Source: Plantibacter flavus
GTDB lineage: Bacteria > Actinomycetota > Actinomycetes > Actinomycetales > Microbacteriaceae
DNA: 64,000 bases
Direction of reading: 5' to 3'
Assembly (NCBI RefSeq): GCF_002024505.1
Contig: NZ_CP019402.1
Coordinates: forward strand, 1,984,001 to 2,048,000
Both the position numbers and the translations under genes were made by a program. The notes under the pieces were generated by a model. That model was not told the origin of the DNA. It did no database searches and saw nothing but the letters and a program-made list of their open reading frames with translations. Shown piece after piece: positions 1 through 7,830 of the stretch; position 1 is the stretch's first letter; each line of letters begins with the position of its first letter.

Positions 1-270
1 CTCCGCGACTTCGACCGTGGTGGTGAGGCAGTCGAGCGTGGCGGGCCGGTTCGCATCCGCCTGGCCCCACCAGAGTGCTCGTGCCATCGGGCGACCGTCC
101 TGCTCGGCGATCCACGACCACTCCGGTCGACAGTTCCGACTCGCGAGTTCGGCGGTCAGCCGTTCCGGGTCGATCCAGGCGACGGGTTCGTCGCAGCTCC
201 ACGCTTGCAGGAGGGGGACGTCGTCCGGAGTGGCTCGTCGGATGGTGAAGTCGTCGCGGGTGTCGGTCAT
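1..270 (-). CDS. GNAT-like acetyltransferase, N-terminal part (cut by window edge)
   Basis: Ninety codons read leftwards from an ATG at 270 and run off the window start, so the C-terminus is missing. The product begins MTDTRDDFTIRRATPDDVPLL, the usual first strand and helix of GNAT N-acetyltransferases, and continues with a WSWIAEQDGRPMARALWW stretch that fits the second and third strands. The acetyl-CoA loop (Q/RxxGxG/A) would lie beyond the edge and cannot be checked. No strong ribosome binding site precedes the ATG, and no in-frame start lies just upstream. The acceptor substrate is unknown. The gene runs in the same direction as the LysR gene behind it, separated by 104 bases with no obvious terminator. 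Confidence 0.6.
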   Translation of the reverse strand, partial: MTDTRDDFTIRRATPDDVPLLQAWSCDEPVAWIDPERLTAELASRNCRPEWSWIAEQDGRPMARALWWGQADANRPATLDCLTTTVEVAE

Positions 271-374
271 CGGTTCCAGCTTGGACAGGGTCGACTCGTT
301 TGTCCATGTCGGACAGGAACACCGGGGCTACGCCGTCGAGACGGGAAGCGGACGCGCGGTGTTCGAGTGGGCCT

Positions 375-1280
375 TCACCCGAGCTGTGCGGCCGCGTCGC
401 GGAGACAGGCGATGAACGCGTCGTGGACCGGGCTCTCGTCCACTCGTTCCTGACGAGCGGCCAGCAGGCGTGTCGTCGGCGACCCGGCGAGCGGCACGAC
501 GACGATCGACGGCGGCACCAGCTGCCGCACCGACTCGGGCAGGATCGTCGTACCGACGCCGGCCGCGACGAACCCGAGGGCGGTCTCCTGATGGACGACC
601 TCCTCGACCACCTGCGTCCGACTCGACGTGCCGAGGACCTCCGCGACGCGGTCCACGAATCCCGGCATGAGCGCCCGCGGGTAGGAGATCATCGGGACCT
701 CCAAGAGCTCCTCCGCGGTGACCTCGGGTCGCCCTGCCAACGGGTGACCGACCGGGAGGCACGCCACGAGACGCTCCTCGAAGACGACCTCGGTCGTGAG
801 CGCGGGGGAGCTGTCGGATGGCGTCTGCGGGACCTCATCACGGACGATCCCGACGTCGAGGGTGCCGTCGCGGAGCCGGTCGAACTGCTCTCCTGAGGTC
901 AACGGCACCAGGCGCAGCGTCACCCCGGGGCGGCTCGCCCGGAACAGCTGCACGACGCCGGGGAGGACCGTGTAGTTGGCCGAACTCACGAACCCTGCGG
1001 TGAGCTCCCCGGCGAGACCGTCGACGAAGTCGCGCATCTCACTCCGGACCGTGTCGAGCTCCTCGACGATGTGTCGCGCCCGCGCCTGGAGGTGTCGTCC
1101 GGCGGCGGTCAGCGCCACCCGCCTCGTCGAACGGTCGAACAGCGCGGTGCCGACCTCCTGCTCGAGTCGTGCGACCTGGACGCTCAGCGGTGGCTGCGAC
1201 ATGTGCAGCCGTCGGGCGGCACGACCGAAATGGAGCTCCTCGGCGACGGCGAGGAAGTAGCGCAGCTGGCGGAGCTCCAT
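375..1280 (-). CDS. LysR-family transcriptional regulator
   Basis: A 301-residue protein of normal LysR length. Residues 1-60 (MELRQLRYFLAVAEELHFGRAARRLHMS) form the winged helix-turn-helix, and residues from about 90 form the two-lobed periplasmic-binding-type effector domain (TAGFVSSANYTVLPGVV, DVGIVRDEV). It is transcribed away from the operon beginning at 1430, the usual LysR arrangement, so it most likely activates that operon in response to a nitrogen-containing substrate and represses itself. A 25-base inverted repeat in the shared 149-base intergenic region is the probable binding site. The inducer cannot be read from the sequence. Confidence 0.9.
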   Translation of the reverse strand: MELRQLRYFLAVAEELHFGRAARRLHMSQPPLSVQVARLEQEVGTALFDRSTRRVALTAAGRHLQARARHIVEELDTVRSEMRDFVDGLAGELTAGFVSSANYTVLPGVVQLFRASRPGVTLRLVPLTSGEQFDRLRDGTLDVGIVRDEVPQTPSDSSPALTTEVVFEERLVACLPVGHPLAGRPEVTAEELLEVPMISYPRALMPGFVDRVAEVLGTSSRTQVVEEVVHQETALGFVAAGVGTTILPESVRQLVPPSIVVVPLAGSPTTRLLAARQERVDESPVHDAFIACLRDAAAQLG

Positions 1281-1324
1281 CCCATCGACGATACGACCCT
1301 CGTATTACCGCGCTGTTTCGTCCA

Positions 1325-1349
1325 GATTGCGAGCGAAACGCTCTCAATC
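1325..1349. promoter_or_regulatory. Inverted repeat in the LysR / amine operon divergent promoter
   Basis: Half-sites GATTGCGAGCG (1325-1335) and CGCTCTCAATC (1339-1349) flank a central AAA and match in reverse complement at 10 of 11 positions. The repeat lies 45 bases upstream of the LysR ATG and about 80 bases upstream of the GTG at 1430. This is where a LysR-type recognition site is expected. The strict T-N11-A pattern is not obvious, so assignment to this regulator rests on position. Confidence 0.5.
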
Positions 1350-1429
1350 GAGGTTCGAATCGGTATTTGACCAGGACGATCGCGACCGTGTTCGCTGAGG
1401 ACCACACACCCCGACCTGGAGGACCACCC

Positions 1430-2584
1430 GTGACCGCAGACGCTTCCCCGAACACCCGGATCGACATGCTCTACCTGAGCGAACCGGAGGTCATCGCCGC
1501 CGGCATGAAGGACATGGCCCACTGCATGGAGGTCATGGAGGAGGTGTTGGTGCTCGTCGCGAAGGGTGACTACCGGATGGCCGGCCCGACCGCCAACTCG
1601 CACGGAGCACCGATCGGGTTCCCCGCCACCTCACCGTTCCCCGGCATGCCGCTCGACGCCGCCGACCGCCGGTTCATGGCGATGCCCGCCTACCTCGGCG
1701 GACGCTTCGACACCGCCGGTGTCAAGTGGTATGGGTCGAACGTCGACAACCGCGAGCGGGGCCTCCCGCGCTCCATCCACCTCATCGTGCTCAACGACAA
1801 GGAGACCGGCGCGCCCTACGCGATCATGTCCGGCAACCTCGAGAGCGCCTACCGTACCGCTGCCGTGCCGGGAGCCGCCGCGAAGCTCCTGGCACCGGTG
1901 GACGCGAAGTCACTCGGCATCATCGGGCCCGGCGCCATGAACAAGAGCGCCCTGCACGCCATGACCACCGCCCGTCCCTCGCTCGACACCATCCGCATCC
2001 ACGGGCGCCGACGGTCGACGTCCGAGGCGTTCGCCGACTACGTCCGCGAGCACTACCCGCAGTTCACGACGATCGAGATCGCCGAGACGGTCGAGGCCGC
2101 CGTGCGCGACTCGGACATCGTCTCCGAAGCCGTCACCGGCCTGGTCGGCTCGGAGAACTACCCGTTCATCGACGGCGACTGGATCAAGCCGGGCGCCTTC
2201 CTGAGCCTGCCCGCGAACTTGCGCATGGACAAGGAGTACACCCTCTCCGGCAAGGCGCGCCTCATCGCGGACGCGAAGAAGATCTACGAGGCGTGGGCCG
2301 AGGAGTACCCGGCGCCGTCGCACGAGACCGCGTTCGGGATGATCGGCCTCTACTGGCAGGACCTCATCGGGACCGGCGAGCTCGACGAGTCCCGCGTGGT
2401 CAACATCGGAGACGTCTTCGACGGGAACGCCGTCGGGCGCGAGTTCCCCGAGCAGCCGGTGCTCTTCAGCGTCGGAGGGATGGGCGTCGAGGACGTCGCG
2501 TGGGCGAAGACGATCTACGAGAACGCCGTCGAGCAGGGGATCGGCACGAAGCTCAACCTCTGGGAAGCCCCGGACCTGGCCTGA
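1430..2584 (+). CDS. Ornithine cyclodeaminase/mu-crystallin family protein (annotated elsewhere as tyramine oxidase subunit B)
   Basis: A 384-residue protein starting at a GTG preceded by GGAGG at 1418-1422. It begins VTADASPNTRIDMLYLSEPEVI. The fold is that of ornithine cyclodeaminase/mu-crystallin NAD(P)-binding proteins: substrate-binding features lie in the first half (GGRFDTAGVKWYGSN, LESAYRTAAVPG) and a Rossmann motif GIIGPGAMN lies near residue 165. Database proteins with this LYLSEPE opening are often called tyramine oxidase subunit B. I recall that label but the function is weakly established. It is first in an operon with an ammonium channel, an amine oxidase and an amidohydrolase, so a role in deaminating or reducing an imine or amino acid intermediate is likely. 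Confidence 0.85.
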   Translation: MTADASPNTRIDMLYLSEPEVIAAGMKDMAHCMEVMEEVLVLVAKGDYRMAGPTANSHGAPIGFPATSPFPGMPLDAADRRFMAMPAYLGGRFDTAGVKWYGSNVDNRERGLPRSIHLIVLNDKETGAPYAIMSGNLESAYRTAAVPGAAAKLLAPVDAKSLGIIGPGAMNKSALHAMTTARPSLDTIRIHGRRRSTSEAFADYVREHYPQFTTIEIAETVEAAVRDSDIVSEAVTGLVGSENYPFIDGDWIKPGAFLSLPANLRMDKEYTLSGKARLIADAKKIYEAWAEEYPAPSHETAFGMIGLYWQDLIGTGELDESRVVNIGDVFDGNAVGREFPEQPVLFSVGGMGVEDVAWAKTIYENAVEQGIGTKLNLWEAPDLA

Positions 2585-2670
2585 CCGCCGACCGGCACCG
2601 ACACCTGTTCCGCCCGAACCCGACGCCGTGGCCGCCCGGCCGCTGTGCACCTCGAACGATGGAGTGATTT

Positions 2671-3930
2671 GTGGACGCTGGAAACGTCGCCTGGATCCTG
2701 ACGAGCTCGGCGCTCGTCGCCCTCATGATCCCGGCCCTGGCTCTGTTCTACGGCGGGATGGTCTCGTCCCGCCGCATCCTCAACATGATGATCATGTGCT
2801 TCGGCGGGGCCAGCCTCGTCGCGTTGCTCTGGGTGGCCTTCGGGTACTCGCTCGTCTTCGGTGACTCCGTCGGCGGGCTCGGACTCATCGGGAACCCGTT
2901 CGAGTTCGCGGGGCTCGACCAGGCACTCGCCGACGACCCCGATGCCGGCATCCCGCTCGCACTCTTCGCGGCGTTCCAACTGCTGTTCGCGGGGGTGACG
3001 ACGGCACTCGTCGCCGGTGCCGCCGCCGGTCGCATGAAGTACGGCGCGTGGTTGTTGTTCGCCGGGCTCTGGGCGACGCTCGTGTACTTCCCGGTCGCGC
3101 ACTGGGTGTTCGCCTTCTCGAACGACACGGCGACCGGTGGATGGATCGCGAACACCCTCGGTGCCGTCGACTTCGCCGGTGGGACGGCCGTGCACATGAA
3201 CGCCGGAGTCGCGGCGCTCGCACTGGCCTTGGTACTCGGTAAGAGCAAGGACTGGGGCGGCAAGCTCCGTCCGCACAACCGCCCGCTCGTCCTCGTCGGC
3301 GCCGGACTGCTCTGGATCGGTTGGTACGGCTTCAACGCCGGTTCAGCGCTGGCAGCCGGCAATGCGGCGAGCGTCGTGTTCCTCAACACCACCGTCGCGG
3401 CCTGTGCCGGCCTCATCGGCTGGTCCATCGTCGACCGACTCCGCCACGGAGCGGTCACGAGCCTCGGCAGCGCATCGGGGATCATCGCCGCCCTCGTGGC
3501 GATCACCCCCGCCTGCGGCGCCGTCTCGCCCATCGGTGCGATCATCATCGGGGCCATCGCGGGCGTCGTCTGCTGCCTCGCCATCGAGTGGAAGTTCCGG
3601 CTCGGGTTCGACGACTCCCTCGACGTCGTCGGGGTCCACCTCGTCGGGGGCATCATCGGGACGCTCCTCATCGGGGTGTTCGCGACGGATGCGGCTCCGA
3701 ACGGACGCTCCGGTCTGCTCTACGGCGGCGGGTTCGAACTGCTCGGCGTGCAGACGATCGCGACCGTCGCGGTCCTCGCCTACTCGTTCATCGTCACCTG
3801 GGTGATCGCGAAGCTCATCCAGATCACCATCGGTCTGCGGATCCCCGAGGAGCACGAGGTCGCCGGGATCGACGAGCACGCCCACGCCGAGCGCGCCTAC
3901 GAGGACGAAGACCTGGAAGCACGCGCATGA
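2671..3930 (+). CDS. amt: Ammonium transporter (Amt/MEP/Rh family)
   Basis: A 419-residue polytopic membrane protein with GTG start and GGAG eight bases upstream. Amt hallmarks are present: FYGGMVSSRRILNMM near residue 30, the first pore histidine in AVHMNAGVAAL (H175), and the second in VGVHLVGGIIGT (H323). The C-terminus (IPEEHEVAGIDEHAHAERAY) is the cytoplasmic tail that GlnK-type PII proteins contact. No glnK or glnD follows, unlike the standard actinobacterial amtB-glnK-glnD operon. Instead it is the second gene of a catabolic operon and its stop overlaps the next start (ATGA). This points to a dedicated channel that recaptures or vents ammonia from amine breakdown. Confidence 0.95.
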   Translation: MDAGNVAWILTSSALVALMIPALALFYGGMVSSRRILNMMIMCFGGASLVALLWVAFGYSLVFGDSVGGLGLIGNPFEFAGLDQALADDPDAGIPLALFAAFQLLFAGVTTALVAGAAAGRMKYGAWLLFAGLWATLVYFPVAHWVFAFSNDTATGGWIANTLGAVDFAGGTAVHMNAGVAALALALVLGKSKDWGGKLRPHNRPLVLVGAGLLWIGWYGFNAGSALAAGNAASVVFLNTTVAACAGLIGWSIVDRLRHGAVTSLGSASGIIAALVAITPACGAVSPIGAIIIGAIAGVVCCLAIEWKFRLGFDDSLDVVGVHLVGGIIGTLLIGVFATDAAPNGRSGLLYGGGFELLGVQTIATVAVLAYSFIVTWVIAKLIQITIGLRIPEEHEVAGIDEHAHAERAYEDEDLEARA

Positions 3931-5081
3931 CCAGCGTCATCGTCGTCGGAGCCGGGCTCGCCGGTGCTGCGGCGGCCTGGCGCCTCGCCCAGGCCGGGCA
4001 GGACGTCACCGTCCTCGAGCGGAGTCGTCCGGCCAACGAGTGGGGATCGTCCCACGGATCGGCCCGGATCTTCCGCTACGCCTACCCGGAGGCGTCCTAC
4101 ACCCGTCTCGTCCTCGCGGCGGCATCAGGGTGGGACGAGCTCGGCCTGGAGTACGGGCGTCCACTGATCACGCGGACGGGTGCGCTCGACTTCGGGACGA
4201 CCCGTCGCCCGGAGCACCTCGCGTCGGTGCTGGCGGAGCACGGCATCGATCATGAGCTGCTCTCCCGAGACGAGGCCAGTGCCCGTTGGGACATCGGCTT
4301 CGACACGCCCACCCTGTGGCATCCGGGAGCCGGCGTGATCGACGCGGAGCAGGCGGTGATGGCGATGCTCGAATCCGCCGTCCGCGCCGGAGCCACGGTC
4401 CTGAACGACTGGCCGGTCGAGCGGGTCGAGCGGACTGCCACCGGGTACCGGGTGCTCGGGTATGGGGGGAGGGCGTTCGATGCGGAGCAGGTGGTGGTCG
4501 CAGCCGGGGGCTGGCTTCCGGACCTGCTCGGCGACCTCGCGCTGCCGGGAGGGTTCCTCGACGCGTTCCCGGCCCTCGAGGTCCGTCAGGAGCAGGCGTA
4601 TCACTTCCCGTATCGGGACCGGATCGGCGTCGACGCGGAAGGCCCGGCACGATCCGGAGCCGTGTGGCCCACCTTCATCCACAAGTCCGCGCGGATGCAG
4701 GTCTACGGGCTCCCCGGAGGCCGCGACGCCGAGTGGCGTGGACAGAAGGTCGCCGAGTACAACGGCGGCAGGCGCATCCCCTCGGCCGCCGATCATGACG
4801 GCGTCGTCGACGACGCGAACCGCCGACGGGTCGTCGCCTACGTCCGCGAGTTCCTCCCGAGCCTCGTCCCGGAACCGTATGCGGAGACGACCTGCCTGTT
4901 CACGAACACCCCGACGGAGGACTTCGTCATCGACCGGGTCGACGGGATCACGGTCCTGGCGCCCTGCTCCGGCCACGGTGCCAAGTTCGCCCCGCTCATC
5001 GGCGAATACGCCCTCGCGCTGGTCGAGGGCCGAGACACTGTGCCGGCGATGTTCCGGCCGAGCCTGGCAGCGGTCCGGTGA
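3927..5081 (+). CDS. FAD-dependent amine oxidase of the sarcosine / N-methyltryptophan oxidase family
   Basis: A 384-residue protein starting at the ATG that overlaps the amt stop. Residues 4-18 (VIVVGAGLAGAAAAW) are the dinucleotide-binding motif. SSHGSARIFRYAYPEASY near residue 40 matches the substrate/flavin region of monomeric sarcosine and N-methyltryptophan oxidases. Cys323 in TTCLFTNTPTEDFVID sits where those enzymes attach FAD covalently, so covalent flavin is likely. The ending APCSGHGAKFAPLIGE is also family-typical. The reaction would oxidise a primary or secondary amine, releasing an aldehyde or oxo acid, ammonia or an amine, and hydrogen peroxide. Substrate is unknown; sarcosine, N-methyl amino acids or aromatic amines are candidates. 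Confidence 0.88.
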   Translation: MTSVIVVGAGLAGAAAAWRLAQAGQDVTVLERSRPANEWGSSHGSARIFRYAYPEASYTRLVLAAASGWDELGLEYGRPLITRTGALDFGTTRRPEHLASVLAEHGIDHELLSRDEASARWDIGFDTPTLWHPGAGVIDAEQAVMAMLESAVRAGATVLNDWPVERVERTATGYRVLGYGGRAFDAEQVVVAAGGWLPDLLGDLALPGGFLDAFPALEVRQEQAYHFPYRDRIGVDAEGPARSGAVWPTFIHKSARMQVYGLPGGRDAEWRGQKVAEYNGGRRIPSAADHDGVVDDANRRRVVAYVREFLPSLVPEPYAETTCLFTNTPTEDFVIDRVDGITVLAPCSGHGAKFAPLIGEYALALVEGRDTVPAMFRPSLAAVR

Positions 5082-6310
5082 ACCGCGACACCGTGGTCTC
5101 CCTCCTGGACGAGATCGCGGGGATCGGTCTGGATGCGCGTCGGGGAGGCTACTCGCGGCCCGTCTACTCCACGGCCGAACTCGAGCTGCGGGAGTGGTTC
5201 GTCGGTCAGGCCGAGCGCCGTGGCCTCGACGTGGACATCGACGGGAACGGGGTCATCCGCGCCTGGTGGCATGTGCCGTCCCGTTCGACGGCGGGTGCGG
5301 TGGTCACCGGGAGCCATCTCGATTCGGTCCCCGGCGGTGGCGCCTACGACGGACCACTCGGGGTCGCATCGGCGTTGGTCGCGATCGATCACCTGCGCTC
5401 GCGTGGCTTCGAGCCGGCCAAGCCGATCGTCGTCGCGGTCTTCCCGGAGGAGGAAGGCTCGCGCTTCGGCGTCGCTTGCCTCGGCTCACGGCTCCTCACC
5501 GGTGCGATCAGTCCGGAGCGGGCCCTGGCCCTGCGCGACGTGGAGGGCGACACCTTCGCCGAGGTCCTCGCACGCAATGGTGTCGATCCGCGGGGTGTGG
5601 GGCCCGATCCGGCCGGGCTCGGAGCGATCGACGCGTTCGTCGAGCTCCACGTCGAGCAGGGGCGGGCACTGGTCGACCTCGATCGCCCGGTCGCGATCGG
5701 CTCGAGCATCCTGGGGCATGGACGGTGGCGGGTGTCGATCCGCGGTGAAGGAAATCATGCGGGGACGACGCTCATGCAGGATCGACGGGACCCGCTCGTC
5801 GCGGCTGCGCGGATGATCACCGAGATCCGCACGATCGGACTGGCGACGCCTGACGCTCGGGCGACCGTCGGCCGGGTTTTTCCGTGGCCGGGAGGCACGA
5901 ACGTGATCGCGTCGAGCGTGGACTTCTGGATCGACGTCCGCCATCCCGACGACACCGTGACCGCCGCGATCGTGGCGGCGATCACCGATCGCCTGTCGCT
6001 CATCGCAGCGGAGGAGGGATGCATGGCCGCGATCACCGAGGAGTCGTTCAGCGCCACGACCGACTTCGACCCGTTGCTCCGCGGGCGCCTCGAACGGATG
6101 CTGCCGGAGGCGCCCGTGCTCGGTACCGGCGCGGGGCACGACGCCGGAGTGCTCGCGTCCCACGCGCCGTCCGCGATGCTCTTCGTCCGGAACCCGACCG
6201 GCGTCTCCCATTCGCCGGAGGAGTACGCCGAGGACGCCGACGCGGAGGCCGGTGCGGTGGCGCTCGCGGACGTCCTGGAGGGACTGGCGGTCGGCGTCGG
6301 GACCACCTGA
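5078..6310 (+). CDS. M20-family amidohydrolase (allantoate / N-carbamoyl-amino-acid hydrolase type)
   Basis: A 410-residue dinuclear-metal amidohydrolase. The GTG start overlaps the previous stop (GTGA). Metal-ligand motifs of the AllC/HyuC subgroup are intact: TGSHLDSVPGGGAYDGPLG near residue 85, the catalytic EEEGSRFG near 130, ELHVEQG near 190, and TGAGHDAG near 350. The middle part (residues 210-325) is the dimerisation domain. Family members hydrolyse N-carbamoyl or ureido amides such as allantoate, releasing ammonia and carbon dioxide. It closes the LysR-linked operon. No other purine or hydantoin catabolism genes are nearby, so the natural substrate is open. The next gene is convergent after 21 bases. 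Confidence 0.85.
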   Translation: MNRDTVVSLLDEIAGIGLDARRGGYSRPVYSTAELELREWFVGQAERRGLDVDIDGNGVIRAWWHVPSRSTAGAVVTGSHLDSVPGGGAYDGPLGVASALVAIDHLRSRGFEPAKPIVVAVFPEEEGSRFGVACLGSRLLTGAISPERALALRDVEGDTFAEVLARNGVDPRGVGPDPAGLGAIDAFVELHVEQGRALVDLDRPVAIGSSILGHGRWRVSIRGEGNHAGTTLMQDRRDPLVAAARMITEIRTIGLATPDARATVGRVFPWPGGTNVIASSVDFWIDVRHPDDTVTAAIVAAITDRLSLIAAEEGCMAAITEESFSATTDFDPLLRGRLERMLPEAPVLGTGAGHDAGVLASHAPSAMLFVRNPTGVSHSPEEYAEDADAEAGAVALADVLEGLAVGVGTT

Positions 6311-6331
6311 TGGCCGACAAGCCGAGGGACG

Positions 6332-6814
6332 TCAGTGGTGGAGTTCGTGGACGACGGCGTGCCCCTTGCCGCGGCTGATCAACCAACGGTTGACCGGTGT
6401 GGTGACGATGAAGGCCAGGGCGAGAGCGGCGACCAGGGACCCCCAGAAGAGGCCGCTGGTGAGGCCGGCGTCCATCGCTCCGGGGATGGCGAGCATCGCG
6501 GTGTTGTCGATGATCTCCATGACCGCGATCGACACGGTGTCCGCGGCCAGCGCGACACCGATGGCGGCGCGCCAGGACAGGCCCGCGCGGAGCACGCCAC
6601 GCATCGTGAGCGCGTAGCCGAAGACGAAGGCCAGTGCGATCGAGAGCACCACGGTGCCGAGATTGTGCAGTCCGAGGCCGGTGCCGATCACCATGCCCAG
6701 CACCTCGCCGATGGCACAACCGGTGAGGCAGTGGAGGGTGGCGCTGGCCGCCATCCGCCAGGAGGTCGCATTGTCGGCTGCTGGGCCGTGACTGTGGTGG
6801 GTGTGGTCGCTCAT
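6332..6814 (-). CDS. DUF4396 membrane protein with His-rich N-terminus
   Basis: A 160-residue integral membrane protein. The N-terminus MSDHTHHSHGPAADN is histidine-rich and the C-terminus ends HAVVHELHH. In between lie about four hydrophobic segments (near 25-45, 52-72, 88-110 and 120-140), with a conserved-looking TLHCLTGCAIGE segment holding two cysteines and a histidine. This matches the DUF4396 family, which has no established biochemical role but is often seen near copper-handling genes (recalled association). A GAAGGAG lies five bases before the ATG. The promoter region carries a CsoR-like palindrome at 6849-6865, supporting a metal-responsive, probably copper-linked, role. It is a single-gene unit. 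Confidence 0.85.
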   Translation of the reverse strand: MSDHTHHSHGPAADNATSWRMAASATLHCLTGCAIGEVLGMVIGTGLGLHNLGTVVLSIALAFVFGYALTMRGVLRAGLSWRAAIGVALAADTVSIAVMEIIDNTAMLAIPGAMDAGLTSGLFWGSLVAALALAFIVTTPVNRWLISRGKGHAVVHELHH

Positions 6815-6845
6815 GAGTACTCCTTCGGTTCGTTCAGCAAGCCGA

Positions 6846-6873
6846 ACGATACCCCTCCGGGGTATATTCCGAA
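6846..6873 (-). promoter_or_regulatory. CsoR-type (copper-responsive) operator and promoter of the DUF4396 gene
   Basis: At 6849-6865 a perfect inverted repeat, ATACCCC-TCC-GGGGTAT, matches the G-tract palindrome bound by CsoR copper-sensing repressors. On the minus strand it lies between a possible -35 (TTCGGA, 6873-6868) and -10 (TATCGT, 6851-6846) with a 16-base spacer, so a bound repressor would block polymerase. It is 35 bases upstream of the DUF4396 ATG. No csoR gene is present in the window. Confidence 0.65.
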
Positions 6874-6907
6874 GCGCTGGTCCGCTTGCACGGACATCGA
6901 CGCTGGC

Positions 6908-7804
6908 TCAGAACGCGAGCGCCTCGTCGACCACGGCGAAGACCTCGGGATCCCAGGTGAGCGCGCGCTCCCATGGGAGGTCGAAGGCGTCGGCGAAGAA
7001 GATGCTGTGGACGTCGTCTTCGAAGGAACGGCGGACCACGCGGGGGAGGACGTCGACCGGGACGTCGTCGGCTCGGGCGCTTCGCAGGGCCACCAGGCCG
7101 TCGTGTGGCCAGAGCTGCCGAGGCTCGGCTGCCGTGTGGAAGTGACCCGCACCGACCGCGGTGACGGCGACGTCGTCGAGGAACCCGAGCTGCGTCGTGT
7201 TCCACTCGCGCAGGAACCGGCGTGAGACCTCGTCGGCAGCGCCCTGTGAATGCTCGGCGGCATAGCCCCTCGACCGCTCGAGGATCGTCGCGGTCCCCGC
7301 ATCGCCGTGGGCGTCGTGGACCGAGACCTCGCCGGTGAGCACGTCGCCGAGGAGCGACCCCTCCCAGGGGGTGCCGAGGGTGACCAGCCGGCCGATCGAC
7401 GGGCCGGAGTCGCGCAGCTCGCGGATCGCGGCACGAGAGAAGAGACCGCCCATGGAGTGGGCGACGAGGTCGACGCCCGCGAAGCCGTGTTCCTCGGACA
7501 GCCACCGCAGGAACGCGCCCAGGCTTGTCCCGCCGGCGTCGATCCCACCGACGGCGTTGACGGTCACCGCGGCGGGAAGCGCGATCGGGACGTCGGCGAA
7601 CCCCTGCCAACCCGTGTCCTCGTGCACCTCACCGGCACCGATGCGTGCCGGTGCCGTGAAGACCGGAACCTCCCGCCCGAGCAGGTGGGCACGCAGCGCG
7701 GTGAGGGTGTTCCCGGCGGCGAGGCCGGAGCCGGCGGCATGGTCCGGACTCGTGAACGGGGTCACGGCCGCACCCCCTGACACGAGGACGATCGCATCGG
7801 CCAT
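6908..7804 (-). CDS. Cytoplasmic lipase/esterase-like alpha/beta-hydrolase
   Basis: A 298-residue alpha/beta-hydrolase. LVAHSMGGLFSRAAI near residue 115 supplies the nucleophile elbow (serine in AHSMGG), and LVTLGTPWEGS near 140 is typical of triacylglycerol lipase and PGAP1-like esterases. AVGAGHFHTAA followed by WPHDGLVALRSA holds the likely catalytic aspartate, and DDVHSIFF the likely histidine. There is no signal peptide: the protein begins MADAIVLVSGGAAVTP with the first strand of the fold, so it should act in the cytoplasm. Substrate is unknown. It follows the ROK gene by 26 bases on the same strand and may be co-transcribed, although no functional link is evident. Confidence 0.75.
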   Translation of the reverse strand: MADAIVLVSGGAAVTPFTSPDHAAGSGLAAGNTLTALRAHLLGREVPVFTAPARIGAGEVHEDTGWQGFADVPIALPAAVTVNAVGGIDAGGTSLGAFLRWLSEEHGFAGVDLVAHSMGGLFSRAAIRELRDSGPSIGRLVTLGTPWEGSLLGDVLTGEVSVHDAHGDAGTATILERSRGYAAEHSQGAADEVSRRFLREWNTTQLGFLDDVAVTAVGAGHFHTAAEPRQLWPHDGLVALRSARADDVPVDVLPRVVRRSFEDDVHSIFFADAFDLPWERALTWDPEVFAVVDEALAF

Positions 7805-7830
7805 GGTGCTCCTTCCGGCTGGCTACGACG

